From Tricholoma matsutake (Eukaryota; Basidiomycota; Agaricomycetes; Agaricales; Tricholomataceae), in assembly GCA_026075535.2 (NCBI GenBank), contig AP026538.1:6634001-6698000 (forward strand): a DNA stretch of 64,000 bases. The letters are read 5' to 3'. Positions within the stretch are counted from its first letter, which is position 1. The number at the start of each line of letters is the position of its first letter. This document shows, in pieces, positions 11,278-25,601 of the stretch. The notes under the pieces were generated by a model. It saw only the letters and a program-made list of their open reading frames with translations. It ran no database searches and was not told the DNA's origin. Position numbers and translations under genes: made by a program.

Positions 11278-12869
11278 ATGACAAAAACTATCTTCTCGTC
11301 ATTTTTTATCTTTGCTGGAGCTTATGGAGCAAATGCTTGGACGGCGGGTGGCGGCGCGTCTCCTAACCTGCCGCCACAGTCAATTGTAAGCTTTTTTAAA
11401 CCATTGGTGACGAGAGTGTTTGACAATACTTCACATTATTATTATGCAGTTCATAGATCCTCGATCCTTCGCTGTCCTCGGAGAAAATGGAACGTTCCGC
11501 CAAAATGCATTCAACACAACTTTCAATCCAACTTCGATGCAACCTCCGTTTTTCCAGATCTTCGACAAGGCTTTCATATCGATCCTCGGTCCAAATGCCT
11601 CCATCCGCGAGGTTGCTTCCAATCCCAACTTCGCCTTCGCTCACGAGGCGCCCATCTATAACCCTCCCACAGATGAGGTCTTCTTCGTCAGCAACGACGG
11701 AAGTCCACTGGGACACAGTGGTTTAAATGCCAACAACGTAGTTTCGAAGATTAGCCTCAAGGATGTTGACACTGCGTTTGCTGCCAATCAAACTAACATC
11801 AACATCACTGTTACCCCCGTGAGTGTGATCGAGATGTTTACTGGTGATCCTTGCATGAAATACTAACAAGTTCAATTCAGCTCAACCTTCCACAGACCGT
11901 TCAGATGACGAATGGAGGAACGGGGCCGTACAATTCGTCCCTCTTGTTTGTCAACTCTGGGCGTGGGCCCAGGCCGCCATCAATGGTACTTATTGAGCCA
12001 ACCCCTCCTTACAATACTGTTGTGTTGCTGGATAACTTTTTCGGTCGCCAATTTAACTCGTTGAACGACATTAAAGTGCATCCAAATGGAAAAATATTCT
12101 TCACGGACACTGTGTACGTCCACATAAGCTTCAACTGGATTCATACGCTGATTATATATATTCAGATATGGATATCTGTATAGCTTCCGTCCAGAACCGC
12201 AGCTGCCGAGTCAAGTCTATATCTTTGACCCAATGACAAGCGCAGTTCGCGTCGTGGCTACTGACTTCGACAAATCCAACGGTATTGCGTTCAGTGGGGA
12301 CGGCAAGACTGCTTACGTGTAAGTACGAGCGCCATACATTCAAGCGATATGAAATATGAAATAAAGCTATTTGGTGTTTGCTATGCAGAACGGATACAGG
12401 GGCGGGTCTAGGTATGCTAGGGAACAATCAAACGGAGCCTGCGACGATGCAAGTCCACTAAAGTTTTCATTTCAAATTCAAGAACCTCACTGAGGCGCTA
12501 TATTTTTCTAGATACGCCTTCGATGTTGACCCTCTAACACATGCCTTTAAGAACCGTCGGATTTTCGCCTACACGGATACGGGCATCCCTGATGGTATTC
12601 AGCTTGATCTCAACGGAAACGTGTTCTCAGGTTGTGGAGACGGGGTACAGGTCTGTCACTGCGTGCCCACATGTCATTGCTGTTTTCATTGCTGAGCATG
12701 ACTGTAGGTGTGGAATAAAGAGGGCACCTTAATTGGAAAATTCTTCCTAGGAACCACGTCTGCCAACATGATTTTCGCTGGACCCGGACGGCTGGTCATT
12801 CTAGCAGAAACGAAGATATTCGTGGCAGATATCTCGCCGAGTGTTAAAGGAAATCTGCCTGTTTTATAA
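11278..12869 (+). CDS. Secreted SMP-30/lactonohydrolase-like protein
   Basis: Seven exons (11278-11385, 11450-11818, 11881-12113, 12166-12318, 12389-12448, 12512-12650, 12708-12869) join in frame to 407 residues. Residues 1-20 are a signal peptide (TKTIFSSFFIFAGAYGANA). The rest reads as a six-bladed propeller of the SMP-30/gluconolactonase superfamily. Typical strands are EAPIYNPPTDEVFFVSND, FNSLNDIKVHPNGKIFFTD, SNGIAFSGDGKTAYVTDTG and PDGIQLDLNGNVFSGCGDGV. These match fungal extracellular lactonohydrolases, and conserved Asn and Asp residues (NDIKV, NGIAF, PDGI) would be the metal ligands. It probably hydrolyses a sugar or aldonate lactone outside the cell; the substrate cannot be told. The fifth intron (12449-12511) opens with GCAAGT instead of GT. 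Start chosen at the ATG heading the signal peptide, although the frame stays open upstream. Confidence 0.85.
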
Positions 12870-13088
12870 TGATATCACCATATTCCACCTGGTATCATTG
12901 TCAATACTAAAGCCTCTTTTTATTCATGGAGTAAGCTACATCGATAAGAGATGTCGACTTAAAAGCAGACACGAAGTGGAAATTAAGAATCGTAGAAGAG
13001 AAATGAATGGGAGGCCGATTCGGAAGCAACGTCCGAAAAGTGAGTGACTAATTTACGCTACAATAGATCCTTTAAACAGCTAGGGTGT

Positions 13089-16020
<2,932 letters not shown>

Positions 16021-16332
16021 CGTCGAGGACGACGACGAAGAAGAGTTTGTCTGAATGAGCCGGATAGAGCCGGACCCGAAGCCAATTAAATTTATTCGGC
16101 CCTAGCACGTGAATAAAGATGGTCACGCCGGATTACTGCATAAGCACATGTATCGATTCGCGTAAGCACATGTAGGACGGTTTAGACATGTACACTAGAA
16201 TTCATTCCGCGGGAGAATATCTTATCTTGCCGTTCTGCCTCGGAGCTCCGAGCCAGGTACGAGTACCTCAGACTCAGACTCGATAGACATCATTCAAGCT
16301 TCACCTGACACAGGGCCTTGCGGATCTACTAG
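16021..16332. other. Short intergenic region upstream of aconitase
   Basis: The aconitase promoter lies next to the 3' end of the coiled-coil gene. It contains repeated GTACGAGTACCTCAGACTCAGACTC-type short motifs near 16257-16281 but no recognised gene. Confidence 0.4.
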
Positions 16333-18377
16333 TTATCCAACAATAATCCGTGTTTCTTGCAGAAGAGCCTCAATGTCCTTGACGAGTGAGTAACCCAATT
16401 CAGCTTTCTCGACTTTTCTGGTCAACAGCTTGACTGCACGCCCTTGGGCATTACATGTATCTGACGCGCATGCGGCTAAAATTGTATGCTTCCTTATATT
16501 CCGAATATGGCATGTGACGACGTGCTCACCAGTCTGCTCTGGTGTAACATTGAGAGCGGCGGATGATTCCAAAAACAAATTTTGTCGATGTGCTAAACTC
16601 TGTGTCAGTGTCGGCATTTCTAGAGGACAGTTTACGTATCACCATTGATAATGAGTCGCTCAATCTGTTCTATGATTGCATCAAGTGTCTGAATCGCACT
16701 GTGATCAGAAGATTTGCGAAGGCATATTCTACAAAATTGTACGCACGCCACCCCTGATTTTACAAATGTTCACAACAGCCTGAGCAAAGGCCTCTCTATC
16801 AGATTTCCCGTTTGGTCTTGACGTGATCAAGGATCTCCGAACATCGACATAAGCCTTTGCCAAAGGAGCTTCCTCTTGCAAGCACGATCGAAGGACCTGT
16901 GATGTTCTCTCCAGAAAGATGGAGATCTGGTGAATTATGGTAAGAATCATAAGCAAACTTTGGGAATGTCGAAGAGACATGCCGATGTGATAAAATGTTC
17001 ACATAAAAAACCGAGAGCGACAGAAAGGTCCGATAATCGTTGCAATTCCTTTTCCTTTGCTCTCTGCAGTGAAGGCATGATCAGATCGGATGCGTTAGAT
17101 ATTCTTGTGCGCACAATTTGTAACATCGTATTTTCCAGGTCGGCTTTGGAAACGGGAGAATTCGCATCGAGACAGCGATTATGGTTTTCGACCATTTGAG
17201 TCGCTCGGTGATGTGCTACTGAGATGCATTGGTCTCTGTCAACGAAGTTACGTGCATGACCACCACCCGGGAAAGACATCACTACTTACACAATCACTCC
17301 TGTCTCAGGGTCTGTTTCTGGTCTTCCAGTATTCCGAGCGATGTTCTTTCGAAGTGGTTTCATCAACTCCGAGTTGGGGACATGTTGATGTCTTGCGATA
17401 CGAGAAAGACGGATGTGGTCCGCACGCATATTCTATATGCATCTTGGCGTCAACCGTTTCCCCATAACAAGATATGCATTGGAGACTCGCAGATAATGCA
17501 TTGCGTGTATGGAATAAGCGCAGAGGTCGATGTATTATAGATGGCTTTCTTGACGTCAGTAACTTGCTTGGCTGGAGATAATGGGGGGTCGTGAACTTGG
17601 GGGAGTAGAAATCAGAATAGGAGAAAATGTTTTGAACTATGGCATGATTACCAGTAGTTTGGCTTCCTCCACAGCCTTTCTAATCTCAAAGGACAACTGA
17701 ATGAATGAATGCCCTAGAACGGTTGGCTCCCTAGTCATACCTTAAGTTGCTAAACATTCCTATCATCTCCTGGATCCTCCGAACACGTAACTTCTCCTTA
17801 TGTTCTAAAATATCCAACAAGAGGTTTACTTCTTGTCTTTGACGTAGACCCTCCTTCAACTTGTCAATCTGGGTTTCTAGAACTCATTCCAGGTCAAACA
17901 ATGGATCACATATCGACAAGGTCTTACGGGATTTGGCAACATTAGCTTTTCGATCGTCCATCTGCTTCCTGTACATCTCAGCAGTATGCCTGACTCCAGA
18001 AAGCGATGAGGAAGCCTTCTCAACTGCTGATCGGGCAGTATCGTGAGGTTGCCTCAGGTGTGATTTGGAACGCAGCTCTCGCAGTCTGTGCCTATCGATT
18101 CGTGTACTTGAACTGAATGCATAGGGCGAACTTACTGATGGATCTCAGCCCGCGCAAAGGCTACCTGTCTTCTCCCCTTCATATGCTCACTCACAAAGAA
18201 TAGTGCATCAGCTAGCGAGCCACGATAGAGACGAATAAACTCTTCGTGTTCTATATGGGGGGCGCCCAATAGCTTGAGAGCGGCATACACAGTAGAGGAG
18301 TCATCACGGGATTGTTGGGGGTGTTTATCAAGTTGATGAGCGTCCGCAGATCTTGGATGAGGAATACGAGATTTCAT
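16333..18377 (-). CDS. Coiled-coil protein of unknown function
   Basis: I do not recognise the family. The first exon begins MKSRIPHPRSADAHQLDKH and contains LKLLGAPHIEHEEFIRLYRGSLADALFFVSEH, a compact helical segment. Later exons carry long heptad-rich helices: SAVEKASSSLSGVRHTAEM, then QIDKLKEGLRQRQEVNLLL, HKEKLRVRRIQEMI, then KADLENTMLQIVRTRI with AKEKELQRLSDLSVA. Others are FLERTSQVLRSCLQEEAPLAK, IQTLDAIIEQIERLI and finally KLLTRKVEKAELGYSLVKDIEALLQET before the stop. About ten exons with small introns are needed, and several junctions (especially 16640-17110 and 17280-17560) are tentative. The overall layout, a small N-terminal helical head and then about 400 residues of coiled coil, resembles cytoskeletal, kinetochore or augmin-type subunits. 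No diagnostic motif supports a specific name. Confidence 0.5.
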
Positions 18378-19139
18378 CGTGCTAAACTATGAGAGAAGCT
18401 CGAGAATGTGATCGCGTTTGATAAGCACGTGCCAAGGCGCGCGTGAACACGTTCACTGTTCAGCTCATATATTGCGTTCACGACGAGCGGCGCACGACCC
18501 TCGAATACCTGACCAGACTTTACTTTCATTACATTTTTAACTTGTCCACCTACAGGTCACACTGTGCTGGGAATAGCTGAGGATATTTACATCCCGCTGA
18601 GAGCCTGTTCAACATGCGTATGCAGACGGACCTCGCTGTTTTGTTCGCCAGAAACTTGCCTCTCATGATCAGAAAAATTGAGTCTCGCCGATTATCCATG
18701 TTGAGCAGTGAGCAGAGCGGAAACTTCGCAGGGGTCTATCAACAAGAAAATTCTCAACGAGAAGCAAGTCAGATTCGCAGTCACAGCACTGAGATGTGTA
18801 GGTTGACATTGTACTGGAACCTTAGAACTGAAGGCACTGCATGATGCAAGAAACGAGCAGAAATGTATCCCGTCGTCACGTGTCACTTTAGGGTAACTTG
18901 CACCTCCCGTGTATATAGCCAGCCTGGGAGATATATTTGTACTGTCCTGGAGGAAAATACTGCCTATTTTCCAGCAGACTGACCAGAATATGTGAAAGGC
19001 CACAAGGTTGACCGGTTGACCATGGCGGCATCGTGTTGGGCCGTCATATTGATGAGAAAACTTTTCCACGCTCCGATTTCAACTTGACAACTATAAGTAA
19101 TAGCTTGTCGAGAGGGTACACATCAGGACGCTCTAGAAT
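18378..19139. other. Divergent intergenic region
   Basis: The upstream flanks of the coiled-coil gene and the uS4m gene. Two overlapping opposed frames (18614-18844 plus, 18692-19069 minus) are open but match nothing I know and have no supporting exons, so no gene is called. Confidence 0.4.
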
Positions 19140-20425
19140 ATGCGGGATGCTGGCATTTTCAGCATAAAGAAGGCACTGCCTCGCATGGTGCGTATCCTCC
19201 CCTATTCACGACTTGCGCTTAACTTTCAGCAGAGCTGGTCGCCAAAGAACTTGTATAACCTCTATTCTAGGACAGTCGGTGAAAAGAGACAAGACATCAC
19301 ATTCAGATTCACCAACTCTACTCTTTTCCAACAGCGATGGAAGTCAAAAGCTGTCGTTCGTGCATATCACGGAGACTTTATTAACGAAAAGATATTTAAA
19401 CGATGGTACCTCCCCGAGACCCTACCTGACGTGCGACCGCGAAGAAAGGTTTTACTCGGAAACGACCAAGCTTCTTTGGAGGAATTTGCCCTACGTAGAC
19501 AAAAGGAGCAGGACTTTGCTCACGAAGAAGAGACGAAGGGAATGGCGCCCGTTGGGAGTTTGATGGTTTCAGAGGTCGAAAGGCGGATAGATGTTTTCAT
19601 CTTTCGGTGCTGTTTTGCTCATAGTGTCTATGAAGCACGCAGGCTGGTGATACATGGGGATGTCCTGCTCAATGGAAAGAAGGTCAGCTTCGAGATACTT
19701 GCCACTTGTCATTTCACGAAATAAACGCACAGCATCAAAATGCAAATACGCGGTTAGCGCCAGGTGATATGGTGTCTGTGAATCCTAGTGCCGTTCGATT
19801 TTTCAAAGCTCAAAATGGCGCGTACTATGACGTGAACGGATACGACCAACTGCATCACAGGGCCAAACCGAAAGACTCCATCGTTAGTGAAACCCAGAGC
19901 GAGTCTTCTAGGGCAAGTAACTCTACTAATGCATCTGCGGAGGCAAGACAAGGCTCCCTCGAGTCTACCAACACTACTGAAACCAGCAAGTCCGGGAGCA
20001 CGCCGACTTCAGAAGGCGGACAAACTTCTGAAGCCTCTGAATCTAGTAAACTGATACTTGCACACAAGTTCACGGACGCAGAACAGCCTACCCTCACACC
20101 ATTCTACCTTCCGCTATACGCGTCTCCTTGGCTTTTCATCCCTGCCTATATCGAGCCGTGCTTCGCAACATGCTCGGCCATCTACGTCCGCCATCCTACA
20201 GCACGCCCGGGTTACTCTGAAATTCCTACACCGTACGATGCGGATGGCGAGGTTATTCGTTTTGCATGGGAGTGGTACATGCAGAGAAATACAAGGGTGA
20301 GGACGAAGAAGCAGCTGGCACGGATGCCAGAGGATCGTTCGTTGGCGATGATAAAGGACATTGAGTCGGAGAGAAGAAGATTCCGTAGAGATTTAAAACG
20401 CATGAATGCCATGAGTCCTGTTTAA
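19140..20425 (+). CDS. NAM9: Mitochondrial small-subunit ribosomal protein uS4m
   Basis: Component of the 37S mitochondrial ribosomal subunit that binds rRNA during assembly. The N-terminus [16 protein letters not shown] followed by [13 protein letters not shown] is the fungal Nam9 signature. The S4 RNA-binding domain is split by an intron at 19683-19732: [34 protein letters not shown], then [23 protein letters not shown] long Ser/Thr-rich insertion (about residues 240-310) precedes the conserved C-terminal part ([48 protein letters not shown]). A second candidate intron at 19188-19229 (42 nt, GTGCGT...CAG) is in frame and free of stops. Removing it joins LPRM directly to QSWSPKN, which agrees better with the family. 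Length is 411 residues if it is retained and 397 if spliced. Confidence 0.88.
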
Positions 20426-20593
20426 ATAATAACTCTTGACGGTAGACCATGGTAGCTACTACAGTAGACAGTAATTTATATAATTTCCTCTATTAAAAAG
20501 GCGTGTGAGAAATATTTTGGACTGAGGTCAGGGTCTACTAACCAGTGTTAATATTCAACGTGTTCCTGTCTGTTCCTGTTCCTCGTCTACCTA

Positions 20594-20946
20594 ATGACAG
20601 TAGAGCCCTCCATAAAACACATACCTCCGTCCGAAGTTGACCACCGACCTCTCCGTATGCCAAGGTCCAGGCCAGGATATTTCCTATGGCGCTGCAAAAT
20701 ATGGGTCTGGACAACCTTCGCCTTTTCAATGCTTGAACCTTGGGAGATTATCCTACTTCGTACGTTTCCTAGTGCGGTATCCAAGATATTTACCGATTTA
20801 TAGCTCTTTTAGTGACGATATTCTCCGTTTTCTTCACCCTGGTTATCACAGGACTGTTCAAATACCTTCCGCAACAACTCGTTTTCATGCAACGACGGGC
20901 TGCGTATTACCTCTGGGGCAAGGAAGTGGATTATAGTGACTTTTAG
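20594..20946 (+). CDS. Serine palmitoyltransferase small-subunit-like protein, copy 1
   Basis: Two exons (20594-20759, 20813-20946) give 99 residues. The core WVWTTFAFSMLEPWEIILL followed by a hydrophobic segment (LTIFSVFFTLVITGLFKYLPQQL) and RRAAYYLWG resembles the small activating subunit of serine palmitoyltransferase. In that family a short helix ending in a (Y/S)MLEPWE motif is followed by one or two membrane segments. Such subunits stimulate the first step of sphingolipid synthesis at the ER. The assignment is by motif only. The intron splits the protein immediately after EPWEIILL in phase 1. The same start, intron position and phase recur in the neighbouring copy, so the two arose by tandem duplication. 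Confidence 0.65.
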
Positions 20947-21467
20947 AGAGATCAGAGGGAGACGGTATCAGGATCCATGAGCTGCCTTATCTTACTTTTG
21001 CTTGTGAGTCAGTTCTCCCAGGCTATGCTAGTACGAAAACTCTCATCCGCAAATGTCATTCCTAGTTCATTAACATATACCTTTAAAGTTTATACCACTG
21101 TTGGGCGTAATTTGTGCTTTCTACATTGACTAGTCCCATGCGGGGGCACGACGTGGCACAGTGTGGTGAGTGCCAGGCGAGAAGCAGGTCCATCATTCCC
21201 CTACGTTTGTTACGATCAGAATGCAGGTCCCACTGCGCGGCGAGACGCATATTCATGATCCACGTCCACCTGTGATTCCATGAGAGGGCTTCTTCAAATC
21301 AAAGATGCTCGACGGTTCTTTTATGGGATTTTTGCAAATCTACCTTGAAACAGTTAGCTCCCTTAGGAAAGTACGGCTCACACCGAATTTCTTTCCGCTC
21401 CGATTTGTTTCCAACTATTTTGTCTCATCTATCAAATCCCCTGATACCCTCCTTGTCTTTGTATACG
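20947..21467. other. Intergenic region between the tandem small-subunit genes
   Basis: About 520 bases and presumably the promoter of copy 2. No other gene seen. Confidence 0.4.
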
Positions 21468-21845
21468 ATGGTTGTAGAATCCCGTAAGAAACAGCAGCCC
21501 CCGTCTGGACCCGTTCACAAACCTCTCCGTCCCCCTGGATCAAGAGTTGGAGATTTTCTATGGCGAATGGAAATGTGGGTTTGGACTGCATTCCCATTCT
21601 CAGTGCTTGAACCATGGGAAGTGGTACTGCTTCGTACGTGTTCTATCGTGGTTTTCTTCAAAGGTGCTACATGATTTATCCCTGTTTTAGTGACAATCTT
21701 TTCTATACTCTCCTTCTTGATTATTACTGGACTCTTCAAATATCTTCCCAAACAACTTTCGTTCATGCAGCGACGGGCTGTGTATTATCTTTGGGGACAC
21801 GACATAGACGAGATGATTAGTTTTCAGCTGCCCAAGGAGCTGTAA
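21468..21845 (+). CDS. Serine palmitoyltransferase small-subunit-like protein, copy 2
   Basis: Two exons (21468-21633, 21691-21845) give 106 residues. The protein aligns end to end with copy 1: a basic proline-rich N-terminus (PPSGPVHKPLRPPGSR), FLWRMEMWVWTAFPFSVLEPWEVVLL, a membrane segment TIFSILSFLIITGLFKYLPKQL and QRRAVYYLWG. It differs in a longer C-terminus (DIDEMISFQLPKEL). The first exon is exactly the same length as in copy 1 (166 nt) and the intron has the same phase. Function is inferred as for copy 1. Nearby short open frames extending upstream of the ATG are not supported, because the similarity to copy 1 begins at this Met. Confidence 0.65.
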
Positions 21846-23425
21846 TATTGCTTTGCATGTGAGTGGGCTTCCTACATAGCTAGACCGCATGAAGTCAAGT
21901 GATTTGTCTTTTACTATGATCAGTTCACAATAGATCTTCTCGTCTTTGGAATCGAAAGAGTATGCTTAGACCTGTGCGAAAGGGAGATCAGAAAATAGGT
22001 GTGGCATGGCAATGGCATGCCATCTGCGAGCGCTGGACGGCACTACAGATGCAAATGTGTCATATACTACGCCAGGGAAATTGACATCACAATTTGATTA
22101 AACCCATACGATGCGTGTGCTGCGCTTTCCCCTTGCGCCGTTCTTACATCCCGATGTTATCCGATCGTTCCATTGCAGTACATCGCAGCCATACCAGCCA
22201 TACTCATATCCTGCTCAAATAGTTCGTAGCTAGCCTTGCCACGTATTATTCACATCAACGTCGGTCACGCCCTAGTGATTCTGATGGTACGTAAGATATG
22301 AAAGAACTACTGTATACACGCATGTGATACGTGTGGAGTTTTTTGGGGCTCATCCATACAGCGGAAGTCGGTAGCAAGTCAATAGCGGTCGGACTTTTGG
22401 AATCACCCAAGTTTGAAAACATGACAGGGTCGCTGTTATAACTCGTGTGAGGCGCGCGGCGTAAGTCGCTACTAAGCACCCCTGACTCAGCTGGCCTGCA
22501 GCTGACTTCTCGGTCTTTTTGTTTCGCCCCCATCCCAGCCATTGGTTCATCGTGTGCATAGAGCGTTAGTGTAAGTAGGTACTGTCGGGTCTGCCAGCGT
22601 AAACCTTCCATATACACATTATTAAACTTGAAGGTGCCATATAGCTAGGCCGCAATATACCACTAGTGCGCCGCTGTGTAGGATAAAGTTATAGCAACTT
22701 CCAGTGCCTGACCTTATTTATCCTGGACACTAGTGGACACTCGCTGATAACCTATACATCCATAAATTTAACTGCTCAAAATGGTATGCTTGGTGGCGCC
22801 ATGAGTCAGCTCAGCCTTCAACATCATGTGCCAGCCGTGTTCATGACTGATGCTGATACTCAAAATGTCCCAAAAATTTACCATGGTGCCCAAATGGAGC
22901 CTGCATCGGTGCGCGTATTTGCTATTGGCGTTTCCTGCTAAGGTTTATATATAAGTTAGTACTTGGGTGGCAAATTTTACAACTCAATAAATTTTTTGAG
23001 CAACGAGTTTACGAAGCAGAGACGTATGTCGGTTTACAATTTGATGAAAACTGAGCGTGCGCACTGTAGAGTATGAGCTAATAACAGGGCTGCAGGTGTG
23101 CAGTGTTTGCGGGCTGCTCAGTTGCCTCTATATAAACTCGATAGGTTCGAAATGAGTCCTTGCATCTCCACTTTATATCCTGAACAAGGTCCGGGTTGTG
23201 AAGAGCAATGGCTCTTTATTGCCACCAACAAAACCATCCCCCTTCGCAAAGAAAAATGGACGTTGATATAGATATTCCATTGGGTGATATTGTGTGATTT
23301 TAAATTTATCTATATGGCATGTGTGTCTATGAAGCTTTGATTTTGTATCAGCGTACTGTAGTGGGATGGAACATTCCATACATATTGGTACATCCAGTAT
23401 ATAAGTTACAAAAGTGACGAAGAAC
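21846..23425. other. Long intergenic region
   Basis: About 1.6 kb without a supported gene, the longest gap in the window. A 120-codon minus-strand frame at 22255-22617 has no similarity, signal or splice context that I recognise. No terminal inverted repeat or transposase remnant was seen. Confidence 0.45.
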
Positions 23426-25601
23426 CTAAAAACCAAAAACCCTGTTCACACAGATCAGCCAGCGTAAGTGGGAAAAAGCACAGAAAAATACGTACTCTTC
23501 ATGCATTTCTATACCTCCGACTTGGTCCCTTCTAGAGGGCTCCACGAGGCCCACGGCCTTGGCAACTTCATCACCAATCCCTACAGGTCCACAAATCGCC
23601 ACCAATAAACCAGTTATGCGCTCAGAATCTTTCGCGCCAGCGCCTAGGCTTACTGCGCGGCTTATAGCAGTGTCCAACACCTTTGCTATACGCGGTCGTC
23701 CAGCGCTTAATGTGAGTCCAGGTTGGGGTCTAAAAGGAAATTTGCCAAGTGGCGCGCGGGTATAATGCACAGATATTCGGACAGGTGTGAAAATGCTTTG
23801 CTGTATAATGGACATGAAAAGGGGGACAAGGGGGAGGAGGGATGCTGGAAGGAAAAATAGGTCAGCTGGAGTCCTAGGAGATTTGAATTAGGAATATTAC
23901 TTGGATCTTGAACGGTCCATAATATATCGATTACTTTTACCTTGCTTTTACCTTGTAGATCCTTCTGGATGAGATCTTGAACTAACGAAAGGGCGAACGT
24001 TATCCCGCTGCCTCCCACCACGATTACCACACCGGAAAAGCTGGCGAATATTGCGTGTCCGGATCCACCTTGAAAGTCATCACGATCAGATAAAGAAAGC
24101 TTCTTTTACAACTGGCGAGACTCCTCACCATAAGGGCCTTCAATCATGATACTGACTTCCCTACCAATTCCTCCCTCCGTGTATCCATTCACCTTAGCCA
24201 TCTCGTACAACTTGCCTGTCCACGACCCACTCTTTTTACATAGTAACACGAGTCCTTCGTGTCCTCTGGCGACACTAGCAATTGTAAATGGATGGACCTC
24301 AGTCCACCCCCACCAGCCCATACCAGATGACATCACACGGACCCTAACGTGCTGGCCTGCATGCCATCCGGCATTGATACCTGGTACTTCGATCCGTGTT
24401 GTGCTGAGTTCCGGAAGTGGACGAATAAAAGCTCTGGAAATCCGTGTCTTGATAATGCGGAGAAGATAGTCAAAACCATAGAGTCCGGCGCACGCAAGGA
24501 CGTAAGGCAGCATAGACGGCATGTGAAGCCATAGCTATGAAGACGCACAGATCAAACCAATTCCCTTGGTGAGTTGGGTAACGGCGACACATACCGCAGG
24601 GAGTACGAGAATTGCACCAATAGTGTGTGTGGGCAGAAAGAAGACATACGCTTTCTGCCTCCATATTGAGGTCGAAAACAGAAACATGCAATCCAAACAA
24701 ACGAGCGCGACAAGACCCCAGGCTGTGAAAGGGTTTTTGAGCTGTTGCATAAAACTTCCGGCCAAAGACCATTGATAGACTGAAAAAGAGAATATCATAT
24801 CACTAAAGATATGCAAGCGTGATAAAGAAGAGCAAATTTACAATAACCAATCCCGTGAACATTCGCAGCTACAACAACCAATCGTCCGACAAAACGGTGA
24901 ATAAAATTTAGCTATAAGGAAAAGTGGTCAGGTAAGTACGGTAATAGTTACAGCTTGTGTTTCACCTGCGAGTAGCTCATTCCCAAGAATGCACCCAGTA
25001 TGTTATTCTTGGTGGCGAACGCAAAGACGAATGGAAGTTGTCCGATAGCTACCCAGCCAGCACGCAGTGGATCCGTAAATGGACTCGACTTGTAGAATGC
25101 AGCGTAGACCAAGACACTAAAATAGTACAGGAGGACAAGGAATTGACCTGCAGAAAACCCTGGTGATATTCTGTGGCGACACATCGAAATCAGAGGTCGT
25201 AAGAAACGTAAGGATGACGCGACATGTGGTGGATACGATACAGTGAGGGGCCTGCCTTTACTGTCTATGCGTTGAGGTTGGTTGGAGTGTGAGAAAAGAG
25301 TGTGTGAATCCTCTGTGGCAACTTCTTTCGGGTTTGGAGGAGGGTAAGCGTTCTGATAAGACTGTGCTATAGTGGATCGTTGGTATGGTCTGTCCAGCAG
25401 AATGTGACCATTGCACCACTCTGATGTACTCCACAGACGAGCGAAAGCACGCGGGAGTCTTAGTAACACCAGGAGCGCAATAAGGGCTAGGATAAATATG
25501 TCGACGTGGAACACGAGTGCTTCAGCGTGTACCGTATCCAGAAGAGGTATCACGGCAGTGAAAATCGTGCCATTGTACACACCAGGTGCGATGTAAGCCA
25601 T
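23426..25601 (-). CDS. Ferric/cupric reductase transmembrane protein
   Basis: A plasma-membrane flavocytochrome that reduces extracellular Fe(III) or Cu(II) before uptake. The start (MAYIAPGVYNGTIF) is followed by a first membrane helix (HVDIFILALIALLVLLRLP) and a His/Pro-rich loop. The ferric-reductase core then has LLYYFSVLVYAAFY and an NFIHRFVGRLVVVAANVHG haem helix. The second haem region is IWRQKAYVFFLPTHTIGAILVLPA. The FAD domain has WHAGQHVRVRV and HPFTIAS, and the NADPH domain has VVIVVGGSGITFALSLV and ICGPVGIGDEVAKAV. The last intron splits the terminal EMHEEVFGF, and the stop is at 23426. The N-terminal stretch 25602-25646 is also open, but the Met at 25601 fits better. About eight introns. 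The metal and regulation cannot be read from the sequence. Confidence 0.85.

Noticed and set aside
18614..19069. Opposed overlapping frames between the coiled-coil gene and uS4m
   Set aside because: Neither resembles a known family and no splice-consistent continuation was found.
22255..22617. 120-codon open frame on the minus strand
   Set aside because: No similarity, no signal or membrane pattern and no adjoining exons. Its length is compatible with chance in this region.
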